64,000 nt of DNA from Gamsiella multidivaricata. Taxonomy: Eukaryota > Mortierellomycota > Mortierellomycetes > Mortierellales > Mortierellaceae. The stretch spans positions 1 through 64,000 of the forward strand of contig NW_026251793.1 of NCBI RefSeq assembly GCF_025024155.1, in the 5' to 3' direction. Each line of letters starts with the position of its first letter. Position 1 is the first letter of the stretch. A model generated the notes under the pieces. That model worked only from the letters and a program-made list of their open reading frames with translations, was not told where the DNA came from and did no database searches. Below, piece after piece: positions 21,421 to 35,875 of this stretch. The position numbers were made by a program, and so were the translations under genes.

Positions 21421-21949
21421 AAAATCTTTGCCAATGAATTCGATTACACTGATGAAGAGAGCGCAAATATCCGCTATCCACAACTTATCAACAACACAGA
21501 AATCGAGAAAAAAAAAAAGCCAAGACGCCGTGACCTTCAGGAGAAATACCCAGCCTTTCAAACCAATACCGCCAGCTACTTTTGGACTGCAAATAGTACT
21601 ATTATACAAAATCTGCCGCCGATTCAATAACTGCCGGTTATACACAAGCTAAACACGAGTACAGACAGGTGTTAAGTACATGATACGTAGTAGTATAATA
21701 CCATTTTATTATGTAATAAAGCCGTTAGTTTCTTTCCTTCATCCATCATAGCAGAGAACAACTTCCCGTTGAGGATAATGGTTCGTACAAAATGAATACT
21801 TACCCACATAAGCTTTTCAGACGACGCGTAGTCGTATCCTACACGGTGACCATTAGCCAATTACTTTTATTTTTTTAATTTTTAATTTTTATTACTTTTA
21901 TTCAGAAAGATGTATAAAATGGAGCTCCTCAGTTCATGTCTTTCACGGC
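21421..21949. other. Intergenic region, AT-rich, no gene seen
   Basis: Contains the unmatched 5' part of the Gypsy-relic frame and AT-rich sequence (TTTTTAATTTTTAATTT near 21870) that likely holds the 3' end signals of the next minus-strand gene. Confidence 0.45.
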
Positions 21950-24708
21950 TTAAAACCGCGAAGGACCACCTCCATTGTTTCCTCCGCCTTGGTACTGCGT
22001 CCTGGGCACATACGGCACCTCTGGTACCTGGTTCTGTGGCCACTCGTTCTGCAGCCTCTCCACTGCCCGCCGGATCGTGCCTCTCATGTCCTTCCGATGT
22101 GGGAATCCAGGTGGTTCAAGCAGGCTGTTGCTGCTTCCCCCTTGCGATGATGGTCCTGCTGGCGGCCGATTTGCTGCATGCATCGGCGCATGTGTATGTG
22201 TTGATCCCGGTGCTGGCACTGACATCGATGCTAATGTCGATGTTGAGTTTGGTGCAGGAGCTGGTTTGGAATTCTCCTCCTTACCAGCTACTGCCTCACC
22301 AATGTACCCATATTCTTGCCTCACTTGCGGTCGAGGAGGGTACGGCGGTGCAGCGGGCGTAGAAAGATCCGATCCAGAGTAGGCTGTATAATCCCCAGAG
22401 CTTCCTGAGTGTGTGTGTAGCAGCTCCAGGCGGGAATATCTATCCGATCCCTCTTCTTCATCCCGCACACCCCTGGGCATCCCCGGCGAAATGTCTCCTA
22501 CCGGGTAATAAGATGCCCTTCCCCCATTAAGGAACTGCGACGAATAATTGCGCAACCTGAATCCCTCCAGATAATATCTCGCCAACGTCCTTTCCAAACT
22601 CCACATGCGCTCGTCGATCCTCAGGTCAATCAACCGGATCAACTCACTCACCTGCTCCTCCTCATCCTCCTCTCCGCCTTCCGCATTAATCGGTGCCAAC
22701 GGTCGCAACGACTGCGATCTAGGTATACCCTGCTCCGAAAAGTAGTAGTTTGCCGGTCCACCAGAGGATTCCGCCGAGTATCGACCCAAGGCGATATGAT
22801 CCATATCTGCATTGCCGGATCCCTTATTCGGGTGTATCGTCAAGCCTGCAGCCCCCCCTGTCACTGCAGCGGCCGCCGCGTTGGCAGTGCTCATGCTCAT
22901 CGCTGTGCTATACCGCGCCGAGAGCCGCCGATCCTGTAAGGTCAAGCCGGGGGACTTGAGCGGGAGATGATCATCCAACTGATCAGGATCTGCACTGCTG
23001 TCTAAGCGTGAGAGCTGCTTTTTGAAAAATAATATTGTGGCCTCGTATACGCTCCTTTGCCCTTGTTCTCCGTTCTGGGTAGGATAACGTTCTGAATTGG
23101 GTGAGGTTCGCAGGATGTATCGTTGCATGATGCCCCAGCTCTTGTATTTGCCACTCCCGAACAAAAAGATCCAGACTGCCAGGGCGATCGATGCCATTCT
23201 GTAAAAGGAAAATGATAAGGACACTATGGTGAGAAAGAAGCAAACGATGTTTGAATGGGAAACGGAGATCTCATTATTGCACCATACCCTCCGACGGCTC
23301 CTGCAAGGTCGACCCACGTGTAACTTTGCTTGTCGATGTATTTGTTGACGTAGAACGTGTCTGGAGAGATGAGGACCCGTCCGATTACTTTCTGGTCTTC
23401 GAAAAATCCAGCATGCATCATCCGGAGATTTTGCTGCCAGACACCGTAGCAATTATTTTAAAGCAGATTGTGAGTTGCCAAGAACGAGGCTGACATAAAC
23501 TGACGTTATCCTTGTTGCGCAAAGGCACAGATCAGAAACGTACCTTTTGAAGGGTGTAGTGCTTCTGAGGTTCGGCGGAGTTCAGTACCTTGTGCTCGGT
23601 ATAGACAAATGTCAGGGTATTGATCGACGCTAAATGATAGTGACGATTGGAACCCAGATGAATGGTTAATACTACGATCCAAGCACAATGAGAAATCATC
23701 AGCTCACACCTTCGTCGACGTTCAACTTACGAATCCCGACCCACATTGCCTGTTGAAGTTGCATCTCGAGATTGCCATCCTGAAATGGTCGTAAGATAGA
23801 GAACAAAGAAGTGACAGCATCGTTAATAAATCAATGCCTTGGTCGGCCTGGGTGATCTGGATGCAAAAATCTCGGTCAAAGTCCGCATAGAAGACAGAGT
23901 CTCTTACCCACATCGCTATCGATAGGCCAACATCCTCTGCCCCGGTGAAATTGGTATTACTTTGCACCACAAAGATGATTTGGTCCGTTGCGTTCTAAGT
24001 CAAGACGAGAAGGAACAATATAAATTCGAGTTGAGTATCTGTAGCACGCATTGGCAAATATACAGACAAACAATGAACATAGTCCGTAGTGTGCCATACC
24101 CTGTTTGATCCATCGTTGTTCTCTGTAAAGAGAACGTTCCCCTTCGGACTGAATACCACACAATTGCCCTCCGAGGGCCAGTCGCCATTGGCACGTAGAT
24201 TGAGCGCAGTAGCACTGGATATGTTGATAAATTCTAAATGATGGTATGAAGGGAAGCATGATTGAGTGCTAAAGCCTTTCTTGATTTTATGCCTAACTGT
24301 ATCGGTCTCAGATTTGACCTCGTCCAGGGTGACATGCAGCACGCCGCGTGTAGGTGAGGTGAAAAAACAACAAAAAGGCGCGTTCTACGGCTTTCACATA
24401 CCGGCAGGAGCAGGTCTAACAACATCGGGACCGTTAGTGCCGTTTGGGTAGGTGACTCCGCGGGTTAGCAGTTGGACATCGACAGAGTCCATACGTTCAC
24501 CACAGACAAGCATGCCTGGAGCAGCGATCGTGTCGATCTCGGTCAAGCTCACGGAGACGACGTTAGCCTGCTGTAGGATAGAGTTTATCTTTGGGAGGGA
24601 AGCGGCGACGAGCATTCCGAGGGTTACTGCGAGGAGGAAGATGCGGAGAGCGAGCTCGTACGTTACGGGGACGCCGCAGAGGATGAATCGTTTTGGCCTC
24701 GGAAGCAT
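21950..24708 (-). CDS. Unknown two-span membrane protein of a fungus-specific type (685 aa)
   Basis: Seven exons: 24708-24402, 24233-24100, 23994-23908, 23779-23731, 23629-23544, 23433-23288, 23198-21950 (686 codons). An N-terminal span (about residues 17-38, LRIFLLAVTLGMLVAASL) is followed by an extracytoplasmic segment of some 250 residues with several Asn-x-Ser/Thr sites, and a second span (VDLAGAVGGMASIALAVWIFLFGSGK). A long, disordered cytoplasmic tail is rich in Ser, Pro and Gly, with an acidic EGGEEDEEEQ patch and a central helix RLIDLRIDERMWSLERTLARYYLEG. I recall similar FLFG..K..PWG membrane proteins in Mortierella-like fungi, function unknown. The exon 2 acceptor is ambiguous (24233 or an upstream site). 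Possibly a cell-surface or sensor protein. Confidence 0.8.
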
Positions 24709-26312
24709 GGTGTGATATTGCTACAGAAAAGAGGGAGGCTGCAAGGGAGAGAAGAGGAGGGGGCTTTTGTTGGCGATGGGAATGATCTCTGTGAATGAAA
24801 TGAATGAGAGGAATGAGATGCACCGGCGCAGAGAGGGAGAACAGACAGACAAGCGAGCGAGCGAGTGAGAGAGTGCAACGGGGAGGGGGAGAAGTGCGGA
24901 GGAACGAGACAGCGACTGCAGAAAAAGAAGGCGGCGGATGGAGGATTGGAGGATGCAGGGGGACAGAGGGATAAAAGGCAAAGGAAAGGGAAAGTGGGCA
25001 AAGAGTGACAGATGGGGCGTAGAGGAGACGAGGTGTGGGCCGGAGGATGGGGGGAATTATGCCAAACCGCAGGCTGGCTGTGCACAGTGTGCGTCTATTA
25101 TTGGGGAGGAGTAACAGTGCAGGGGCGAAACCCAGACCAGTCGCGTACTGCACCTACAGCAACAACAACAACAACAATAAATAAAGAGCTGCAACACGCC
25201 CTCGCCGATCGCCGCAATACATATGTCTTCCTCGTGATGCACTTGAGTAAAGAAAAAGCGCTGAGAGAACGTCTGGGGGGATGGTGTGTGCATCTGCTAC
25301 CTGCAATCCATCGTTAGCATCATGTCAGGTTCATCCTTCCGTTCAATAAAAAAAAAAGAAGACAAATAGGCGGAGTCGATGTACGGACACGGACACGGAC
25401 ACAGCGATAGACTAATGACAATGATACTAACAATGATAATAATATAATAATAATAACAATAACAATAGTAGCAACAATAACAACGACTCCATCCTCTTTG
25501 CGTAGGCGTCGTACAGCTTGCCACGCTGTCGTCCTGTACATCCACACTTCTTTGATATATATCTTCACAGCTACTCTACGTCGCACATTGCACACTCTAC
25601 ATACGGAGCAGTACAAAGTCTTCACTCAAATTAAAAGTAGTAGTACCCAGTTGCCACCCACGACACTGGTTAAAGCGCCCTAAATTCAATGCACAAATTC
25701 AGAGTCAGCCGACGATTGGACAGCGCCCTTTTCCTTCTATCCTTTTCTTCTCAAATCCCCTTTTTAGATCTGGACCATCATCATCATCCGAGTTATTTGC
25801 GTCTCGCTCGACATAGCCACACATACACTTTCAGGTGTGCAAAGCTTTTTTTTTTTTTTTTTTGGCATTCGGGTATAGAGGCAGAATGAAGCAAATTGAA
25901 ATAGAAATATATATGATGCTTGGGCTAGACTAAACAAACAAGTAAACGAATGGGGAGAAGGGGAGGGAGCGGAGGGTATTGGGGCATACAATGGTATGGT
26001 ATATAGAATGGATGGACTTTGTGCATGTGCGAATTGTCAGGAAGTTCATGGAAGTATAAAATTGAATATCTTTGCGTGCAATTGAAGGAGTGAGTTCATA
26101 AAAATACTTTTGTGTGTATGTGATTTGGCGTGGCAGAGACAAAGAGTGAGAAAGGAGAAAAAAAAGAAAGAAAAAAAACGAGAAAAATAATAGTGCAGAT
26201 GACGCGTCGAATACCTCTAATGCCTCCAAAAGGCTTCTTGCTTTGTTTCTCGGACGAACCTCCTTGAGGCCGTTCATTGGTGTCAAAAAAGAAAAAGAAA
26301 ACGGGGACTGAC
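24709..26312. other. Intergenic region between two minus-strand genes
   Basis: Purine-rich upstream tract (24720-25010) that reads as a pyrimidine-rich promoter for the membrane-protein gene. There are trinucleotide runs (CAA repeats near 25160, AAT/AAC repeats at 25430-25485), a T20 tract at 25842-25862 and the putative 3' region of the sestrin gene. No gene seen. Confidence 0.5.
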
Positions 26313-29300
26313 TTAGAATCGATCATCAGCGCCCTCGTCCTCCTCCTCGTCTCCTTCGCCCTTCCGCTCCCACCGGTCGACAGCGCGCAGCGCATACATC
26401 AACTTGGCCTGTTTGCATGCCTCCATCACGATAATGTTGATGTGGCATCGCTCCTCCGGTCGCAGCTCAAAGCCCATGTTCTCAAAGTCGTTCTTGTCGA
26501 TCTTGTTGATGTCCGACAGATACATCTGCGACTGTAGACCGCTCTCGGATCCTTCCTGAACTGGTGCCTCAACCATGGTGATGCCATGACACGCCTTGCG
26601 GATGTACGTTGCCAGTGTCGTGTTCATGAATTTCGACAGGTTTCGGTAGTTATACTCCTGATGCAATAGTCCACACAGCCGCAGGGTGTAAAACCAGATC
26701 GCCTGTCGGAAAGCAAACGTATCGACGCCTCCCTCATGCTTCTCGCCGTTCTCATCAAAGAAGCTGAGATCCGTAAAGTTTAATGTCTCCGCATACTCGT
26801 CCTCGAGACTTTCGCTGAGTTCTGGAAGACATTTTGAAAGAAGGGCCGAGGCGTCATCCTCCCAGCGGAACTCGTGCACTCTGAAGACCTTGTAGAGCCT
26901 CGATCGGCAGTCGAACAATGCTGGTTCGACCTGGCATCCCATGTCCAGAAAACGACTCATGTCTTCCTGCACCGGTCGAAATTTTCTCTCTGTCGGCTCT
27001 TGACCCGACAATGTCTCCGTCAGCGGGGTCGAAACGGGTGGCGAAATAATTCTTGTCTCGGGTGCAGGAAATGCTAAAAAAAAAGAAGGGACGAGTAATC
27101 GTGTCAATATATGAGCAACATGAACAACATGAGCTGCCATTACAGTACTCGGCTCCTAGCGCAAAGGAAAAAAAAAGAAAAAAAAAAAGCTTACTGTCTT
27201 CAATCTCCTCAAATCCTGGAGGAAGATTCTGTTCTGTGGGGTCCTGATCCGCATCCGCATCGCTATCTCCGTCCTCTCCATAGCTGTAACAGGCGTCCGT
27301 TTCCATTAATCTCTTAATCAACTCTGCAGTGTGCATCTTCGACGTCGCCTCATCGTATGTCCTCTTGGTGATAGGCGCTGGTGGAAGTGTGATGTGAAAA
27401 TAAAACGGAGATCGAACCAGGTCCTCGCCTGGGGCACGATCCTGTGTTTGATCTGATGTCGTTGCAGACGAAGCTGTGTGGGGTGACTTTGCCCCCGAAT
27501 CCAGGTCGGGTTGGGGGGAGGGAAGCATTGACAGCGGGCTCATCATACTCTCGTCCTGAGACTTTCTCGTCTGAATCTTTGACATATCCACGACTGTGCC
27601 TCCAACCATGTCGATCTCGGGGACAATACCACAGGTCGCGACAAACATACTGATGCTGTGGACCGTTGCCATGATGACTATTACTTGAGCCAGCTCACTA
27701 ATGGTCCAGACATTGTGGGGATTATGGTTGGATTCGCGGCAGACGAGCTCCTGAACGTGCCTGGGCTTAAGTAGCCATGGCTGGTGAGCCATTAGTCCAT
27801 TGAGCTTTGCTAGGTTCCTGATCTTTTGGGTCGTGAATTGCAGACCATTCAACCAGGTGGGGTCGCCACCGCTCGTCAAATAGTCTAGCTTCATCATTGA
27901 AACCATATATTGGCAATTGTATTGAGAGGCAGCCTAAAGAGGATAGAGCGGAAAGTACAGATGTTTTTAGCGCCAGGATTTTGTATAACATGATGTCAGA
28001 TTGCTTAGGACGTCTTGGTTCGTCCTATCAGATCAAATCATGTTGTTCCCGCTACTTTACCATGATCGCGACATAACACCGCCACGGTTTGGGAATAGGT
28101 CCCGGTCCATTCATCATAATCTGCTGCGAGTTCTCAAACTTTTCCCAGAAGGAAGGAAAGAAGGCCATGATACGGAAGAGGTTACTGGTCCGGCCGTAGT
28201 GAAGGAACGTCTGTGTCATGATCTGCTTTGTCGCCTCGTCTGGCACGCAGCCCAAGGATGGGGGAAGACAGCCTGAGGTACGCGAAAGAGTGGCGAGCGA
28301 AGATGAGGAAGGCGAGCGGTCTTTGGCAGAGAGTGTAGGCGAGGCACATCTGGAGTTGTCTGGGCTGTCGAGCAAGTAAATGTCTTTAGGATCGATAAAG
28401 AACGATGCTGAAGAGTGGATCGGTTTCGGGATGGGAATGTGAAGCGACTATTTGTCATATTTAAGAAATAGTGTCAGTGAGTGTTTTGCGCTCATGATCC
28501 ACAGGACATAGAATATGAGGCAAGAGGTAAACAACATGAGGAAGGGCAGTAGTAGATCAAGAGAATGTTGCCTTACCTCAAGTTCATTCAGAAGACCCAC
28601 AAGACAAATTTTGACGTCCTTGTATGGGCAGCAGATTGAGAAGCGGAGGATAGTCAGGATATGGTGGCGCAACAGTCTCGCAGCCTCATCGACCTCTGCA
28701 ACCCGTTCCTCCATGGGAGACAGTTTGTCAGGTAGGGGTCGGTTAAAGTGCACGTCGGGGTCGTTCTGGAAATGGTAGCTGGACGAGGTCATGGGCGAGG
28801 ACGAGAGGGCGGCGCCCTGGCCACCGGCAGCATCAGCGGTTGCGGTCGAGAACGAGGAGGAGGCCGAGTGGCAAACGCCGCTGGAGCTGGGCGAGCTGGA
28901 GCTGGGCGAGGACGCAGACATGGAGGAGTCCTTTCTGGACCGAGGCCGGTGAGGAGACACTATTGAGTCCTCGACAGAGGAGGTTCGGTGGTGAGGATGT
29001 GTTGAGATGGTGAGCTTCTCGATGGCACTGGGGAGTGTCTGCTGGCAAGGGTCGTCCTGTGCTGCTGGGACTGCACCTGCTGAGGATGCAGCTGGGGGTA
29101 CAGAGGGGAAGAGGGTGCTTTCGATGGAGCACGCGGCACCGCCGGCGGCACCTGCGGGACTGAAGGGAGGGGTGAGGTTGGCAGCAGAGAAGGAGCCTGG
29201 GCGGGTCAGGTCAGCGAGGGCGCCGTTGTCGGTGACGACGCGCGCCCATTCGGTCACGATCTGGACGATGTTGTCGAGGGCGCGGGCCCTGTTGATGGGG

Positions 29301-29410
29301 TTGCTGTCGAGGAGATCATTGAAGAGGACGGCTCTGAAGCGGGAATAGGTGACGGATGAGGAAGGGATCGATTGCTTAGGGAAGGGGTCATCTATCGGCG
29401 ACAGGAGCAT
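26313..29410 (-). CDS. Sestrin (PA26 family), long fungal form
   Basis: Four exons: 29410-28577, 28447-28061, 27933-27195, 27073-26313; 907 codons (906 aa), about twice animal sestrins. Hallmarks are PWRCYVAIM/AASQYNCQYMV, where Cys414 lies where the animal redox-active Cys sits, then GGDPTWLNGL, LNGLMAHQPWL and WTISELAQVIVIMATVHSISMFVATCGI. The C-terminal block has FRQAIWFYTLRLCGLLHQEYNYR, with YIRKACHGITM and CHINIIVMEACKQAKLMYALRAVDRWE. In animals sestrins restrain TORC1 through GATOR2 and leucine sensing. The extra length is an N-terminal region with helices (RFRAVLFNDLLDSNPINRARALDNIV; LLRHHILTILRFSICCPYKDVK) and Ser/Ala-rich linkers, plus a low-complexity insert between the two lobes. 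The true start could lie in an upstream exon. Confidence 0.9.
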
Positions 29411-32400
29411 TGGATGTTTAGATTAAGCAACGAAGAAAAAAGAAGCAAGGGAGGATTAAAAAAGGCGACTAGGGAGTGGGGGATGATGCAAGGGACAAAC
29501 TTGAGGGCGGGGGAAGGATGAGGCAACGGAGAGAGAGAGAGAGAGAGTGTGTGTGAGAGAGAGAGAGAAAAGAAAGCAGGAAAGCCAGAAGGTAGGGGTG
29601 GGGACACAAACAACAGCTGTGTGGGTGTGTGGGTGGGACAAGAAGATGCAGTGGGATTGGATGATGGGAGGTGCGTGTGTGCGCGAGTGCGTGTGTGCGT
29701 GAGAGAGAGAGAGTAATAGAGTAATAGAGTAAGAGAGAGAGAGAGAGAGAGAGAGAGAAGAAAGGGAGAGAAGAAAGAGAGAAGAAAAAAAAGAGGGATT
29801 TGTTGTTGTTGTTGTTTTGCTGAGGAGGAGAGAAAGAGACGAACGACAAGGAAACATGCGTATGTACTATTACAGCTACTGCTATTATTGCAACTGATTC
29901 AAGCAAAAGAGAGAGAGAGAGGAAAAAAAAAAGAGAGCAATCGAGGTCATTGTGCAGACGAGAGAAAAGAAAGAAAGAAAGGGCAAAGGGGAGGGAGGAT
30001 TGTCCAAGCAAGCACGGCGACTTGATGTGAGTTGGACCGAGTGTACGGGTGTATGAATCGAAATCGACACATCATCCGCCATTCGCTCCACGATTACCCC
30101 CTCTACACCCTCAACACCTTTGTACCTGCTCCTTCTGCCTCGCTAGCGTCCCTCGTCTGTCTCTTCTCTCTCCTTCTCTCTCTTCTCCCTCTCTCTCTCT
30201 CTCTTTGTCCCCTGTTTTAGTCCCGCTCCCTAGTCCCCTTTTTGCTTCTTTGTCTGTGGATCTGTCCCTCTCCAAAATGGGTGTAAAAAAAGAGTCTGAA
30301 CAGACCTCGGTTGCTGTGCGACCATCGCTAAAATACAGCACTCAGAGAGTGAGCCTTCCTTCCCTTTTGGAGATAAAGAAAAATAGATCGACTGCTCTCA
30401 ATCCCCCCTCCACTTTTTCCTCTTCCGCCCTCTCTCTCTTTCTCTCTCTCTCGCTTTCTTGCTCTCTTACTCTCGTTTTAGCGCGTTCGAAAATACCGAG
30501 TCCTGAGAATGGGGCGATTAGCCTTGCATTCGGACAAAGAAAAAGCATATTTATACATGAAAGTGCAGTGAGCAGGTTTAGATGCATGCGCGCATGCATG
30601 CATGCATGGCACAGCGCCATATGTCCATACGAAACACACCAGCGCATATACATCATCACACAGGCCTCAGATGTTCTTTGAGAAACAGAATCAAACGAGA
30701 GAGATAAAGAGGCAGAGAAAAAAGAGAGAATGAAATCGGGAAATTGGCAGCGCTCTTATTCCCTTGGTCCCATATCCCGGTTTCTCGACCCCCTTCATCT
30801 CCTCTCGGTATCCACATTCCCTCGCGCATTTCTAGGAGTCGTGCTGTATTGTTTATTGATCCAACAGACAGAAAATGGCGCAACAGGAACTGAAATGGTT
30901 GACAAGGGGAAGGGGAGAAAAAAAAGGGGAAAAGGGAATGCAAAGTCAAAGAAAGTAATAAAAAAATCTGTGCGCGATTGAATTGTAGATCCCAAAACGT
31001 GGTTTCAAAGCAGCGCATGGACGAAAACAATGTGTACAACGCCCGAAAATCCACAAATGTTCGTTCATGCAAATACAGAAGGAAAATAAAGAACCCCCAC
31101 CCCACCCCTAGTAACAACAACAGCACAACAGCAGCAACGCTTTGGGCCATCGATCGCTTTCTTCTTCTCCTTATTATCTATTACCCTCTAACCTTTTCAG
31201 TTTTCCCTTTGTTCCTTTTCTTCTCTGTGCTCAGACGAAACAAAATGATCCAGGATCATTGAGAACACTTTATGGGACTAGCATGAGATGATAGGGGGAT
31301 CATCAAATATTTTTTTTTTGAATTGATTAAAGTAGGGGGAAATAACAAAAGAGGCAAAGGAAGGAGGAGGGGGGGGTGTTGGATCGGACTTTTGGTGTTT
31401 GCGTGCCTGGTTCCTTGGCCTTACCGTTTCGTACGTACTGACTCGGACTCAGTGTATTGATGAAGCTGGGTCCCAGCGCCAGTTGCTGTTGCCACAAGAT
31501 GTCAGCCCGGGTCATTTTGGATCCTTCGTCTCCCGTGTGTTTTTCTTTTTTTTTTTCTTTTTCTCACACTCGATCGACAGTAAAGTGCACAATACAGTGC
31601 AGTGGTCAAGTGTGTGTAGTTATGCGTATATGTGTGTATGTGTGTGTGTATATATATGTGCGTTTGGACGTGTTTTTTTTTTTTTTTTTTTTTTTTTTTT
31701 TGGCGTAGGTCAATGGGCGGGTGCGTGAAAGAAGACTGCGTTCCTGTGAATGCGTGTTTGGGTGTTTGTGATGTTGTAGTTGCCAGCTGGTGGTATGTAG
31801 AATCCGAGTTGAATTGTGTCCAAGAAAAGAGTGTTTTGTTGTTGCGTTATTGATATGCTGCTGCACTCTTTCTTCTGCTCAAACGTCAACGACAGAGACG
31901 GAGAGGAAGAGAGGGAAGGAGGGAGGGAGAAAGGGAGTGTTTAGGCGATCGAGAGAGCAAAGAGAGAAAGAAAGAGAGAAAAAGAACGAAAGAAGGGAAG
32001 AGAGAGAGAGAAGAAAAAAAAGGTTACAAAGGCTTCCCTTCAGCGTCTCGTGTTTGCGGGAGGTGTGGGGCAAATGGCGGGACACTTTCTCTCTTTTATG
32101 TGTATATATTATGAGGATACATCCATCCTAGACCAGTAAAGACTAGTAAATCAATCGATACGTATCTCTTTAATAAATGCGGAAAATTAAAAAGCACCGG
32201 CAGCGAATCAACTCTACTCAACGGGCCCCAGAACCGCTCCTGCGGACTTCTTCGTACATGTACACAAGTTGGGCGGGAAAAGAGGGATTTGAAAAGAAGG
32301 GGCCCCCGGGGCCCCATGAACAAGGAACACACATGTACACATACACCCACACACACCCACACACACCCACACACAAATAACAGGCCTGTTTGATCCTCCA

Positions 32401-34017
32401 TCGTTGAAATCCACTAATGCATTTCGTAGCATTGGCCATGATGTCATGAATTGTAGCTAGTCTAAACTACTCCGGGAATAATAGCCATTTCATTGTCGCT
32501 GCTACAGGCTTCATTGACACGACGGGGCTCACCCTGCTTCACGTGCGGCATCAGCATCAGCATCAGCATCAGCAAACTGCCACTGCTAGGATGAGTTACT
32601 ATACCTCGGAAAGGATAATAGATCTTTCCAAGATGCATACATACCCTTCTCTCGTTTTTTTTTTCAGACAGAGATGGAAACAAGAGATGGGAAGAGGGGC
32701 TGCTTGGTGTAACAAGGCTTACATGCATACTATCGTTTTTGTTGCTGCTGACGTTCCACATCCCTGCATTGCATGCATATTCCTCGTGGCTCCCCTGTAC
32801 AATACTCATCCTCTTCCTTCCCAGGCTCGCTACTCATCCCGCTGTTCGCCATACGGCTTCCATCCCCCCCTTCCTTCCCCCACATTGCAATCAGGACCTG
32901 CCGACTGACAGCCTAGATCTTTTACCTATCTCTCTCTCTCTCTCTCGCTCTCGCTCTCCATCTGTTTCTGTCATTCGTGTGATACTCAGCCATAGGAAGT
33001 TTCCCATATTTACCACATTTTCATTTTCGCCATGTCTGCATAGTACCCACTTTTTCAATCTTCAGTTACTACCTTTATTCGTTCTAGTGCTGACGAATAA
33101 AATAAATACCTTCAAGGGCTCATTCTTCCTCATTTAACACTTCAATAGATCATAAATATACTAATGCCTTTAACCGTGTCTCCGAATAACGAATCCAAGC
33201 AGTGAGCCTTTCAAATTCACGTCCAAAGAGCACGCGTTCATCATGGAGAAAAATGAATGAACTGTGCTCGCTCCCAGTCAGTCGAAAAAAATAAGAATTG
33301 GCGAGGGGTAACCGTAGGGTTTAGTCGTGGCTACTCGCTGCTATCTTTTTTTTTTTCGCTAGCGAGAACTCTCCCTGGACCCGAAGCATAAAAAACAAAG
33401 TTGTGTGAAACTGAAATGACTCTCCCAATTGAATCTAAACCCATGTAAAAAAAAAATCCTTTGCCTTGCTTGATTGCTTATCGAGTTGCTGTTCTGTGCT
33501 GGGGTTGAATTTTTTTTCTCACTTTTGCGGGTCGGTCCCTGGGATCCCTTCACGGCCAAACCCGACGCGTCAGCTTCTCGTAGCAAGACGCGTAAATCTG
33601 TGCGAGAACGCGTGTTCTTTTGTTTTCCTCCTTCCTCCTTCTCAGAGAATAATCACATACCACACGCGATCTATCCACAATGAAAAAATAAAATAAAAAA
33701 ACTAGGCTTACGCATATGAATGTGCCCTTAAAACAAAAAAGGTTTTCCAGGGGCATATAACGCCCCTGCAACTCGCTTCACGCGAGTTCAAATATGTCTC
33801 AAAAGGCGGGCAGTGGAGGGAGGGTCCTTCAATATGCAGCGCGTTTCACACAAGTCGACACATCATAAACATCTCAAAAGACAAACAGAAGACATTCATT
33901 TTTTTCTTGCTATCTTTATATTCCTGGAGATCCATTATGGCTGCAGGATTCTGTCTGAGCAAGATCGTCCTTCCTCCATTGAGTAATATAAACAGGTCAA
34001 AGAGTGACAGATCCTTT
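29411..34017. other. 4.6-kb gene-free interval rich in simple repeats
   Basis: Lies between the sestrin start and the calmodulin stop. Contents include GA/CT microsatellites (29530-29770, 30170-30210, 31900-32020), a GCATGCATGCATGCATG run at 30592-30608 and TG/TA repeats followed by a T tract of about 30 at 31620-31701. Further on are an ACACACCC run at 32340-32376, a GCATCA repeat at 32548-32575, and a GC palindrome GGGGCCCCCGGGGCCCC at 32299-32315. All long frames here follow the microsatellites and lack coding bias. The left end must hold the sestrin promoter; the remainder has no gene I can support. Confidence 0.55.
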
Positions 34018-35511
<1,494 letters not shown>

Positions 35512-35875
35512 TGTGTGCGCTTTAGTCTGTTCTTGAAGGGTAGAGGGAGGAAGAATAGGTGTGAAAGAAGAGATGATGAGGAAGAAAAGAGTGAAAACAA
35601 AACCAAGCGACACCGAGCCTGTGTATCGACACCCTCATCCCCTCCCACAGAGCAGCATAGTCAAAGCAGAGCACGCGATCCCGTGACGACAACAAAAAAA
35701 AAACGCCATTTCTCGGCTATGCACATGGACACCAAAAAGTAAGTTGCAAGAGTTTTTATTATTTATACAGGTTGGAAAGAGAAAAAATAAAAAGAACGAT
35801 CATTCAAACGAACAGACAAAAATGCAGATACGGAAATAAAACTTTCAATGCGTCGTTATCATGTGTGCCTTTGAT

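Noticed and set aside
30049..30681. 210-codon Ser/Leu-rich plus-strand ORF
   Set aside because: Composed of CT microsatellite translation and lacking coding bias or motifs.
30656..31150. 164-codon minus-strand ORF with hydrophobic stretches
   Set aside because: Hydrophobicity comes from T-rich sequence; there are no splice partners, conserved motifs or coding bias.
31606..31866. Thr/His-rich ORF over the TG/TA and poly(T) tract
   Set aside because: Pure microsatellite translation.
32299..32315. GGGGCCCCCGGGGCCCC palindrome and a similar one near 41031-41044
   Set aside because: Short GC palindromes with no shared flanks or evident context; noted but not treated as a system.
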